This document shows, in pieces, positions 1 through 7,040 of a DNA stretch of 26,246 nt. A program made the translations under genes and the position numbers. The DNA is from Bacteroidales bacterium (GTDB taxonomy: Bacteria > Bacteroidota > Bacteroidia > Bacteroidales > Paludibacteraceae): NCBI GenBank assembly GCA_900767385.1, contig CAAFYY010000104.1, positions 1 through 26,246 on the forward strand, read 5' to 3'. The notes beneath the pieces were generated by a model. The model searched no databases and was not told the origin of the DNA. It saw only the letters and a program-made list of their open reading frames with translations. The stretch's first letter is position 1, and each line of letters opens with the position of its first letter.

Positions 1-1
1 A

Positions 2-1492
2 ACTATCCACTATGTTTATCCAGGTGGTCGTGGTTCACAAGATGGAACATCATGGGCAAACGCAGCACCTGATATCCAACATTTACTTACACCAAGTAAC
101 TTTCCCAATACTACAGGACTACTGCCCCCACATCATAATCCAGACTACCCAAAAGACTTTGATACAATATTTGTGGCAGGAGGAACCTATGACAAAGTTT
201 GGTTCCATCGTGGAGGATGCTATTATCAAGGTGATTCTGTAGAGGGCGCACACTTCTGCCTCCTTCATATCTATGGAGGATTTGACGGATATGAAGCATC
301 TCTTGACCAAAGAACCGATTGGACATCAAACCCATCTATAATCAACGCTCAAGGCGACCGCGCAGTTTGGTTTGAAGACACCATCCCTTGCGCTGGCAAT
401 GTAGTATTTGATGGTTTCATTGTCACTGGTGCCGGCAGAAGAAAAGAAGCCTTTAGAATCGTAAATACCAATGCCTGGATTTCGCATGTAATCATCAAAG
501 ACAATAGAGGCATTCCATTTTATATCGAGCATCTACCGTACTATCCAAATTCAGAAACGTACTCCACTGCCACATTGACCGATGTCGTTGTAAGACAAAA
601 TGATGGTCAAGGTTGGCCTGCTTCCTTTGCTGTATCTTCATTTTCACAACTGAAGGTTTTCAACTCCACAATTATAGACAACTCATGCGACTCCAGTTGG
701 AACGGATTGCCTTTGTCATTCTTTTATTCTGTTGTGAACAAGTCTGTCTGTTTCTTTATGAATTCCATAGTATGGGGAAATAAATTTGGAGATGCCATCG
801 CAGATGGTACGTTCGGCCAATATCGTCCAGGGCTCTATTATCAATTCTCAATCATAGAGCATATATCAGACCCTTATTCGGACTGGGCATACTATGGACA
901 CGACCTTGGTTATTCCGCCGATATCAATCCTATGGTAACATCCACAGGTCACCTTCTAAGCGGAAGTCCTGCAATCAACTTTGCCAACTACAAGCTCTAT
1001 CCTTATTTTCAAAGATATTTGCTTTATCTAAGCAACCATCCTTTCGCTTTTTGGTATCTTGATGCAGACAATAAAAGTCGATTTGGGTTTGATTATGCAG
1101 CAAATATACCGTTAATTGATGCTGGTGCCTATCAGTTTCATGAGAACAGAGAAAAAGAGGAACTGATAATCAATTGGCTGAACAACACCGACATCACAGG
1201 CGGCAACGTAAACTCAAACTATTTTGCTTCGCCAGCAATGCCAACAGAGAATGATGAAAATACCAATCCTGTAATAGTTCCGACTAGTCTCAAACCGCTC
1301 CAAACAATCAGCATCTCTAATATTACAGGTCAATATACCGCAACAATCTATGATATCAACGGAAAAATGGTGTCACGAATGGAATTAAATGATGACGCTG
1401 ATATTGCAGCTCCGATTGAGAGTGGTTTCTACCTTGTTGTCTTATCACAAAACAACAGTGAAATCACAAAAGAAACAATATTCGTAAAATAA
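2..1492 (+). CDS. Secreted right-handed beta-helix protein with T9SS sorting domain (5' truncated)
   Basis: The reading frame is open from base 2, so the true start lies outside the window; 496 residues are visible. The first residues (YVYPGGRGSQDGTSWANA, then DTIFVAGGTY) match the opening of bacterial parallel beta-helix surface proteins of the polymorphic outer membrane protein type. The middle follows their layout: DGF.V.GAG, V.I..N.G, then short-strand repeats. The last 65 residues (from about TISISNITGQ to the end in ETIFVK, with IYDINGKMVSRMEL and GFYLVVL) look like a type A Por secretion system C-terminal domain, so the protein is probably exported through the outer membrane by type IX secretion and anchored at the surface. 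Its ligand or substrate cannot be read from the sequence. The gene is AT-rich and ends 20 bases before the putative lipoprotein gene, with which it is probably co-transcribed. Confidence 0.85.
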   Translation, partial: TIHYVYPGGRGSQDGTSWANAAPDIQHLLTPSNFPNTTGLLPPHHNPDYPKDFDTIFVAGGTYDKVWFHRGGCYYQGDSVEGAHFCLLHIYGGFDGYEASLDQRTDWTSNPSIINAQGDRAVWFEDTIPCAGNVVFDGFIVTGAGRRKEAFRIVNTNAWISHVIIKDNRGIPFYIEHLPYYPNSETYSTATLTDVVVRQNDGQGWPASFAVSSFSQLKVFNSTIIDNSCDSSWNGLPLSFFYSVVNKSVCFFMNSIVWGNKFGDAIADGTFGQYRPGLYYQFSIIEHISDPYSDWAYYGHDLGYSADINPMVTSTGHLLSGSPAINFANYKLYPYFQRYLLYLSNHPFAFWYLDADNKSRFGFDYAANIPLIDAGAYQFHENREKEELIINWLNNTDITGGNVNSNYFASPAMPTENDENTNPVIVPTSLKPLQTISISNITGQYTATIYDINGKMVSRMELNDDADIAAPIESGFYLVVLSQNNSEITKETIFVK

Positions 1493-1512
1493 TCCACCAA
1501 AAACAAACGATT

Positions 1513-2844
1513 ATGACTCCCTGTAAAAAGTACGCTATTGCACTATTAATTACGGCAATTGCATTATTCTGCGGTTGCCGTGAAGAACTGGAATTGGCTG
1601 GGCATAAATATTACTATACGATTAAAGAAAAAAAAGACGTCAGGTATGGTCTGAACAGTTATTTATTAGAAAACGATCACGTTGAGATACTGAATAATGG
1701 CCAAACAACCACCTATATCATTGATACGTTAGGAAATGATAGTGTAAAAAAAATTCAGATAGGATACATAAATGATGGATTGATATTGTCAGAAAACTAC
1801 TATTACACAGGTGCCCGAGCTACGGTCTTATATTACAGAGACTACTCAGAGGGCAAAAACAAACAAGAGATAATAGAAACCATCCCTCTCGTTGAAATCA
1901 ATGGAACAAGGAAGTATTTTAATCTGCCAGGTTCAAGTGAAGGTATTTTGATTCTTAACGAAGGAGATGATATCTATTTCATTATCCAATCCACCATAAA
2001 AGCCACAGAATTTACCACTGAGATGTACTATGTTTCAAAGAATGGAGAAGAACCAACTTTGATTGCTGAAAATCACCAAGAGATTTATAGCCTAAGAAAT
2101 GCAGAAATCAAAAGATGCAAGAAGTTTGGCGATAAATTCTATTTTGTTGGAGTAAAGGACAAAGTAGCCTTCTTTTGTGAAGCAAGCCAAATAAAAACAC
2201 CTTTCTACCTGAGCGATTTTGGAGGTTGCGCCTATGATTTGGCAATGAAGGACAGCGTTATCTATGAATGTGGCCAAAATCAGAACAAGGCTATATTATG
2301 GAAAGGACAAGAGCCCTATGAACTGCCAGTACCAGAGGGCACACAAGAATCTGTAGCAACTTGCATCAGTGTTGCAGGTAACGATATGTATGTTGGTGGT
2401 AGAATTGACGAAGAACCGGCAATCTGGAAAAACGGAGAACTGCTTGCTACTTACACTGAGTTTCCGCCAGTTTGGAGTGCATACTATGTTACTGGAGTAA
2501 ACAATAATTTTAATGTTGTCGGTGAAACAAACAAACCTATTACAGAAGAGTTTGGTTGGGTTTGCGCTATGGAAATCGAAGGTGACAACATCTATTCTAT
2601 TGTAGAAACAAGCAACTGGGTTAGCGACAACAAGCGGTTTGTCCTAAAATGGCAATTCAACGACAAGGTTACCTTTGATTACGATTACGACCTGATAGAA
2701 ATGTTGAGAAACGGGCAAATCAAGATGGCCGACACTTACTATCAAAAAGATACACTAGGCAATACAACGTGGCAAAGAACGGCCTATGGAACACCACATA
2801 TCATTCCTTACTACGTCAAGACAAAAGCCAAACGCAAGAAATAA
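1513..2844 (+). CDS. Putative lipoprotein, beta-propeller-like, function unknown
   Basis: 443 residues. The N-terminus has basic residues (KK at 5-6), a hydrophobic stretch to about residue 19, and a Cys at 22 in LFCGC; this is a poor but plausible lipobox, so a lipoprotein is likely but not certain. From about residue 200 the protein shows short repeating units with WKG or WKNG turns (W263, W305) each followed about 20-25 residues later by a strand such as GNDMYVGG; this pattern is seen in Bacteroidota surface proteins expected to form beta-propellers. I cannot assign a ligand or reaction. It lies 20 bases downstream of the type IX-secreted protein with no promoter between, and is closed by a strong hairpin terminator, so the two genes probably form a surface-exposed pair. 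Confidence 0.7.
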   Translation: MTPCKKYAIALLITAIALFCGCREELELAGHKYYYTIKEKKDVRYGLNSYLLENDHVEILNNGQTTTYIIDTLGNDSVKKIQIGYINDGLILSENYYYTGARATVLYYRDYSEGKNKQEIIETIPLVEINGTRKYFNLPGSSEGILILNEGDDIYFIIQSTIKATEFTTEMYYVSKNGEEPTLIAENHQEIYSLRNAEIKRCKKFGDKFYFVGVKDKVAFFCEASQIKTPFYLSDFGGCAYDLAMKDSVIYECGQNQNKAILWKGQEPYELPVPEGTQESVATCISVAGNDMYVGGRIDEEPAIWKNGELLATYTEFPPVWSAYYVTGVNNNFNVVGETNKPITEEFGWVCAMEIEGDNIYSIVETSNWVSDNKRFVLKWQFNDKVTFDYDYDLIEMLRNGQIKMADTYYQKDTLGNTTWQRTAYGTPHIIPYYVKTKAKRKK

Positions 2845-2865
2845 ATCTCTTCACCCTCATACCCC

Positions 2866-2899
2866 TCAGCCTCGCTCATACAGCGGGGCTGATTTTGTT
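2866..2899 (+). terminator. Rho-independent terminator after the lipoprotein gene
   Basis: An 11-bp stem (2866-2876 with 2882-2892, one G-T wobble) encloses a five-base loop and is followed by TTTTGTTT. It starts 22 bases after the stop codon. Confidence 0.85.
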
Positions 2900-2983
2900 T
2901 ATCGCCTCGTCGCGCCTGTTTTAACTTCCCGTATTCATTGTGTTTTCAGAAAATATCATGACCTCAGCGCAACGTATATAATG

Positions 2984-3000
2984 AATTGCATTTTGCAATT
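2984..3000. repeat. Perfect short inverted repeat in the intergenic region
   Basis: AATTGCA, three T, TGCAATT: a perfect 7-bp dyad in the roughly 310-base gap between the lipoprotein terminator and the peptide transporter. It has no T-run, and lies about 110 bases upstream of the candidate transporter promoter. It could be an operator or chance in AT-rich DNA. Apart from the terminator, this dyad and the promoter, I see nothing in this gap. Confidence 0.35.
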
Positions 3001-3112
3001 TGTGGTTTTCACTACTTGCACGATGGGCTGCATTATTACGAAAGAGATAAAAAAAGATCTGCACGCCTGCGTACGATAGTTTTGATAGTTCAATAGTCCG
3101 ACCGAAAAGTTG

Positions 3113-3121
3113 TATCTTTGC
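3113..3121 (+). promoter_or_regulatory. Bacteroidota -7 promoter element for the peptide transporter
   Basis: TATCTTTGC matches the TAnnTTTG(C) -7 consensus of the Bacteroidota primary sigma factor. It lies 37 bases before the transporter start. A TTTG at 3081-3084 is too far upstream (28 bases against about 19-21) to be a good -33 element, so the -33 match is weak. Confidence 0.6.
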
Positions 3122-3157
3122 AGCCGCTAAATAATCAATCAATAAATAGAAAAACTT

Positions 3158-4828
3158 ATGTTCAAAGGACAACCCAAAGGTCTGTATGCTCTGGCGCTCT
3201 CCAACACTGGCGAACGCTTTGGCTACTACACCATGCTGGCCATCTTCCTGCTCTACCTGCAGGCTAAGTTTGGCTTCTCTGCCGCTGCCGCCGGACAGTT
3301 CTATGCTATCTTCCTGGCAGCCGTCTATTTCATGCCTGTCATCGGCGGTATCCTCGCTGACAAGATTGGCTACGGCAAATGTGTAATCACCGGTGTGGCC
3401 GTGATGTTCCTCGGCTACGCCTGCCTCACCGTTCCTGTCAGTTCCTTCGAGAGCCGTGGCCTCGCCCTTGCCCTCATGGTGCTTGCCCTCGTACTCATCG
3501 CCTTGGGTACGGGTCTGTTCAAGGGCAACCTCCAGGTGATGGTAGGCAATCTCTACGACGATCCGAAGTACTCGGCACGACGTGACTCCGCCTTCAGCCT
3601 CTTCTACATGGCTATCAACCTCGGCTCTATGTTCGCCCCTACAGCCGCTACCTATCTCGTCAACCTCTGGTTGGGCAAGAGCGGTCTTGTCTACAAAGCC
3701 GACATCCCTGCCTTCGCTCACCAAATCCTCGGTGGCGATATGACCAATGTCGACAAGATGACCGAATACATGCAGGCTATGCCTGGCGACTACACCACCG
3801 TTGAGGAGTTCAGCCGCTTCTATATCGACCAACTCTCAACCTCCTACAACCTCGGCTTCGCTGTGGCTTGCGTCTCACTCATCCTCTCCATCGCCATCTA
3901 TCTCGCTTGCCGTCCTTGGTTCCGCCATGCCGACGTCAACGTAAAACAAGCCAAGGAGAGCGGCAACGAAGCTGTCGTAGAACTCACTCCAAAACAGACC
4001 AAAGACCGCATCGTGGCTCTCTGCTTCGTATTCGCCGTCGTCATCTTCTTCTGGATGGCTTTCCACCAGAACGGTTCTTCACTCACCTATTTCGCCCGCG
4101 ACTATACGCAGACTTCAGTCAGCGGTTTGCTCCGCATCGGCTTCAACATCTGGCCTTTGTTCCTCATCGCTGTCTCTATCTACACTTTGTTTGCTACCTT
4201 CCAGAGCGAAAAGGCTTCTTCTAAAGGAATCTGCGGCATCGTAACTCTCGCCCTCTGGGGTGGTGCTTATGCCCTCTATAGCGGCATGGATGCCTCCATC
4301 AATATCCTTCCACAACAGTTCCAACAGTTCAACCCATTCTTCGTGGTTGCCCTTACTCCAGTATCAATGGCTATCTTCGGTGCTATGGCTAAGAACGGCA
4401 AAGAGCCTTCTGCTCCTACCAAGATCGGCTTGGGTATGATGGTTGCTGGCTTGGGTTATCTGGTGATGTTGCTCGCCTCCAACGGTCAGGTGGCTCCTTC
4501 TGAGCTCCACGGTGGCGTCTCTGCCGATCCTGTTGTGCCTACCTACCTCATCGGCACCTACCTCGTGCTCACCTTTGCCGAGTTGCTCCTCAGCCCTATG
4601 GGCATCAGTTTCGTGTCGAAGGTTGCACCTCCTAAGTACAAAGGCTTGATGATGGGTCTCTGGTTTGCTGCTACCGCTGTAGGCAACTACCTCTCATCTA
4701 TCCCATCCATGCTTTGGGAGAACGTGCCATTGTGGGCCAACTGGACCATCCTCATGGCTCTCTGCTTCATCGCAGCAGCCATCATGTTTGCCCTCCTCAA
4801 ACGCATCAATGCGGCCACAGAGTCTTAA
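3158..4828 (+). CDS. POT/PTR2-family proton-dependent oligopeptide transporter
   Basis: 556 residues, hydrophobic throughout, with about 14 predicted membrane helices, the usual size for bacterial POT carriers. The N-terminus has the family signature NTGERFGYYTMLAIFLLYLQ in helix 1 and an FKGNLQVMVG segment in helix 4 (about residues 122-131). It should import di- and tripeptides with protons across the inner membrane. In the helix-1 ExxERFxYY motif the first Glu is Asn (N13), while Glu16, Arg17 and both Tyr are kept; this may mark a subfamily. The gene has its own promoter and terminator, so it is monocistronic. Its base composition is richer in G+C and its codons more biased (many CTC, ATC, GCC) than those of the two preceding genes, as expected for strong expression. 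The exact peptide range cannot be read. Confidence 0.93.
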   Translation: MFKGQPKGLYALALSNTGERFGYYTMLAIFLLYLQAKFGFSAAAAGQFYAIFLAAVYFMPVIGGILADKIGYGKCVITGVAVMFLGYACLTVPVSSFESRGLALALMVLALVLIALGTGLFKGNLQVMVGNLYDDPKYSARRDSAFSLFYMAINLGSMFAPTAATYLVNLWLGKSGLVYKADIPAFAHQILGGDMTNVDKMTEYMQAMPGDYTTVEEFSRFYIDQLSTSYNLGFAVACVSLILSIAIYLACRPWFRHADVNVKQAKESGNEAVVELTPKQTKDRIVALCFVFAVVIFFWMAFHQNGSSLTYFARDYTQTSVSGLLRIGFNIWPLFLIAVSIYTLFATFQSEKASSKGICGIVTLALWGGAYALYSGMDASINILPQQFQQFNPFFVVALTPVSMAIFGAMAKNGKEPSAPTKIGLGMMVAGLGYLVMLLASNGQVAPSELHGGVSADPVVPTYLIGTYLVLTFAELLLSPMGISFVSKVAPPKYKGLMMGLWFAATAVGNYLSSIPSMLWENVPLWANWTILMALCFIAAAIMFALLKRINAATES

Positions 4829-4854
4829 TCGGTTCCGTCTGCAATAACAGCTCA

Positions 4855-4889
4855 ACGGCTCTCTCCCTAACGGTAGAGGGTCGTTTTTT
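4855..4889 (+). terminator. Rho-independent terminator after the peptide transporter
   Basis: A 10-bp stem (4855-4864 with 4875-4884, two G-T wobbles) with a ten-base loop, followed by a run of six T at 4884-4889. It begins 26 bases after the transporter stop codon. Confidence 0.75.
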
Positions 4890-4980
4890 GTCGGTAGACT
4901 CTCATTCTGCCATTTCTATAGGCTGCGATATAATAAATAAGGAGATTCTCCGTTATATATTCAGACAAAACTCAATAACG

Positions 4981-5388
4981 ATGAAGAAAATCGCTGTTCT
5001 CTTGTTGCTCCTTCTTGCCTGCGTGACCATCAGTGCACAGAATGTTCAGGACAAGTACCACTCCACCGTCGGCTACGTGAAGAGCGACGGCACTGTTCAA
5101 GACCGCTATCATTCCACCGTCGGCTACATCAAGAGCGATGGCACTGTTCAGGACCGCTATCACTCTACAGTGGGCTACATCAAGAGTGACGGCACCATCC
5201 AGGACAAGTATCATTCCACCGCTGGTTACGTCAAGAGCGATGGCACCGTTCAAGACAAGTATCACTCCACCATTGGTTATGTCAAGAGCGACGGCACTGT
5301 CCAGGACCGTTACCACTCTACCATCGGTTATGCCAAAGGGATTCCCGTCCGTTGGGCAGCCCTCTATTTCTTCTTCTTTCAAGACTGA
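4981..5388 (+). CDS. Small exported protein of 17-residue tandem repeats
   Basis: 135 residues from ATG 4981, chosen because it begins a clean signal peptide (MKKIAVLLLLLLACVTISAQ) and the longer frame upstream overlaps the transporter. After the cleavage site come six units of the pattern VQDKYHSTVGYVKSDGT, five complete and the sixth running into the C-terminal sequence AKGIPVRWAALYFFFFQD. Units differ by conservative changes (K/R, V/I/A), while the bases vary mainly at third positions, so the protein repeat is under selection. I recall similar GY.KSDGT repeat proteins with a WAA..FFFF ending in Bacteroides, described as a small beta-flower fold; that family link is from memory. Function unknown. 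It follows the transporter terminator; I find no convincing promoter in the 91 bases before the start. Confidence 0.8.
   Translation: MKKIAVLLLLLLACVTISAQNVQDKYHSTVGYVKSDGTVQDRYHSTVGYIKSDGTVQDRYHSTVGYIKSDGTIQDKYHSTAGYVKSDGTVQDKYHSTIGYVKSDGTVQDRYHSTIGYAKGIPVRWAALYFFFFQD
5042..5347 (+). repeat. 51-bp coding tandem repeat, six copies
   Basis: Six head-to-tail 51-bp units encode the 17-residue repeats of the small exported protein; the last unit is divergent in its second half. There are no spacers, so this is an internal gene repeat and not an array. Confidence 0.85.
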
Positions 5389-5407
5389 TTTCCCGACCAG
5401 ATGATAT

Positions 5408-5443
5408 AAAAAAAGAGTCAACCGCACGGTTGGCTCTCTTTTT
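5408..5443. terminator. Bidirectional terminator between the repeat protein and the polyene operon
   Basis: AGAGTCAACCG (5414-5424) pairs with CGGTTGGCTCT (5427-5437), with one wobble pair. The stem is flanked by seven A on the left and CTTTTT on the right, so it can stop transcription from both strands. It sits 20 bases after the repeat-protein stop and 33 bases beyond the last stop codon of the minus-strand operon. Confidence 0.85.
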
Positions 5444-5475
5444 GTATCGTTGTATCAAGGTTGAAATCGGATTGA

Positions 5476-6792
5476 CTATGTTTTCTGATAATGTTTTCTG
5501 TCGAGTTTGCCGTTGAAGGTTCGGGCAATCGACTCCACCTTTGAATACATCTGTGGCACTTTGTAGCTCTCTAAGCGTTCTTTCAAGAACAGCGCCACTG
5601 ATTTTTTGTTTAATGCGATATCGTTGGAGGTCACCACAAGCAACCTCAATGCCGTACCAAGAACAGGGTGGGAGTCGGCAATACAGATGCAATCGCTCAC
5701 ATCGGGATGGAACATCGCCGCATTTTCCACCTCAACAGGATTGACCTTATAGCCTCCCACATTGATGATGTCGCTGTTGCGCCCCTTCAGGTGCAGGCGT
5801 CCTTCGGCGTCCAGGTAGCCATAGTCTTGGGTGTAGCATCTTCCCTCTTTAAGCACCGACAGTGTAGCATGCTCGTCACCGGCATATCCCAACATCGTTG
5901 TCTTGCCAGAGGTGCTGATGCGTCCATCCTCGGAGATATGGATTGCAGCGTGTTTCATCGGTTTGCCCAGACAACCGGCAACACAACAGTCCAAGTTGAA
6001 ATCGTGTGTGCAGATGATGCCAGTCTCGGTGGAAGCATAGGTGTTGTACAGTCTGCTTTGGGGAAGAATCTGGCACAGTTCGTTCATGTCGGCTTGAGAT
6101 ATGGCGGCGGCTCCTGTCTCGATGAAGTCGATTTTGTTGGCGTAATCAGCCAACTGCTTCTTGCTGAACTGCAGCAATATACGAATGCTTGCAGGCACGA
6201 GGAAGGTGGCAATCTTCTGGCATGGGTAGTTCAGTGCGTCAAAGAATTCCTCGAGATCTTTCATGCCCGAAGTGATGATAATCGTTCCGCCCACCATCAT
6301 CGTTGGCCACACTTTGCTCAAGCTGCCGATATGGTTGAGCGGACCGCAGACAACGAAGACCAACTCGTTGGTATAGCGGTGAGCATCAATGAGATTCTCA
6401 GCATTGGCAATGATGGACTCGTGGCTTATCATCGTTCCCTTGACCTTGCCGGTGGTGCCTGTAGTGTATAGAATCTCGGAGGTATTTGATGGCAGTTCCA
6501 TCGCATTCAACTCGCTCTCTACCCTTTGATAATCTTCGTCGGGAAGGTCTTGAGCCAAGGGAACCACGACCTTGCCGGCAAGATGTGAGGCGAAGTAGGT
6601 GATGAGAAAGTCGGCAGATTGCGTTGTCCGAAGAATCGTCGTGCGTCCTGACGAATGTCTCAGCAGGATGCTGCGTTCCTCTACGGCTTGCCACAATTCG
6701 CGGTAGGTCATGGAGAAGTCGCCACAGACGAGAGCAATTTTTTCTGGCTGACAATCAGCTGTCTGTTTGATATATGATTCTAGCAGAAGCAT
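5476..6792 (-). CDS. AMP-forming acyl-CoA/ACP ligase (ANL superfamily, aryl starter loading)
   Basis: 438 residues from ATG 6792, chosen because it begins seven bases after the ACP stop codon; a longer frame from 6849 would overlap the ACP by 50 bases. All adenylation core motifs are present: TTGTTGKVKG (110-119, ATP loop), YASTE (252-256), the ribose-binding Asp in TQDYG (D323), GRNSDIINVGG (337-347, hinge) and the C-terminal lysine in NGKLDR (K429). It is shorter than typical 500-550-residue ligases, the shortening being in the N-terminal part. The enzyme activates a carboxylic acid with ATP and transfers it to a thiol. Being last in the operon right behind an ACP, it probably loads the aryl starter acid onto that ACP, the role of ApeH in aryl polyene clusters (inference). 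Substrate identity cannot be read. Confidence 0.88.
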   Translation of the reverse strand: MLLLESYIKQTADCQPEKIALVCGDFSMTYRELWQAVEERSILLRHSSGRTTILRTTQSADFLITYFASHLAGKVVVPLAQDLPDEDYQRVESELNAMELPSNTSEILYTTGTTGKVKGTMISHESIIANAENLIDAHRYTNELVFVVCGPLNHIGSLSKVWPTMMVGGTIIITSGMKDLEEFFDALNYPCQKIATFLVPASIRILLQFSKKQLADYANKIDFIETGAAAISQADMNELCQILPQSRLYNTYASTETGIICTHDFNLDCCVAGCLGKPMKHAAIHISEDGRISTSGKTTMLGYAGDEHATLSVLKEGRCYTQDYGYLDAEGRLHLKGRNSDIINVGGYKVNPVEVENAAMFHPDVSDCICIADSHPVLGTALRLLVVTSNDIALNKKSVALFLKERLESYKVPQMYSKVESIARTFNGKLDRKHYQKT

Positions 6793-6799
6793 GATTCGT

Positions 6800-7027
6800 T
6801 TATTGCTTTTCTGCCAGTTTTCTTTCAACCATGGCAACGATGCTGTCAAGGCTCTTCAGATTTTTCGGTGTGGCATCTCTGGCTTCCAATTCGATACCAT
6901 ATTCTGCCGACAAAGTCATGAGAATCGTTGTAACCCCCAAGGAATCCAATTCGCTAAACAGGAAATCGGAATCCAGGTCGACAAGGGCCAACAGATCTTC
7001 AAGAAGTTCTCTTATTCTTTCCTTCAT
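6800..7027 (-). CDS. Acyl carrier protein
   Basis: 75 residues, the normal ACP size. The phosphopantetheine attachment site is S29 in ELDSLG, followed by a helix and the second acidic half. It starts 13 bases after the stop codon of the MMPL fusion gene and ends seven bases before the ligase start. The pairing with the ligase suggests it carries the starter unit, while the other two ACPs in the operon carry elongation intermediates; this division is inference. It is clearly divergent from the other two (GVTTIL in place of the usual DSLD.VE helix II). Confidence 0.88.
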   Translation of the reverse strand: MKERIRELLEDLLALVDLDSDFLFSELDSLGVTTILMTLSAEYGIELEARDATPKNLKSLDSIVAMVERKLAEKQ

Positions 7028-7040
7028 GTCAGTGTATGTT

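Noticed and set aside
2921..3832. 303-residue open frame on the minus strand over the peptide transporter
   Set aside because: It is antisense to a clear POT gene, has a His/Glu-rich low-complexity composition caused by biased codons on the other strand, and has no recognisable domain.
4714..4980. N-terminal extension of the repeat-protein frame
   Set aside because: It overlaps the transporter gene and crosses its terminator; the signal peptide starts at 4981.
5042..5347. Regular repeats that could suggest a CRISPR array
   Set aside because: The 51-bp units are contiguous without spacers, in frame, and encode a repeated peptide.
5668..6471. 267-residue plus-strand open frame over the acyl ligase
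   Set aside because: Antisense to all the adenylation motifs of the ligase gene; no domain of its own.
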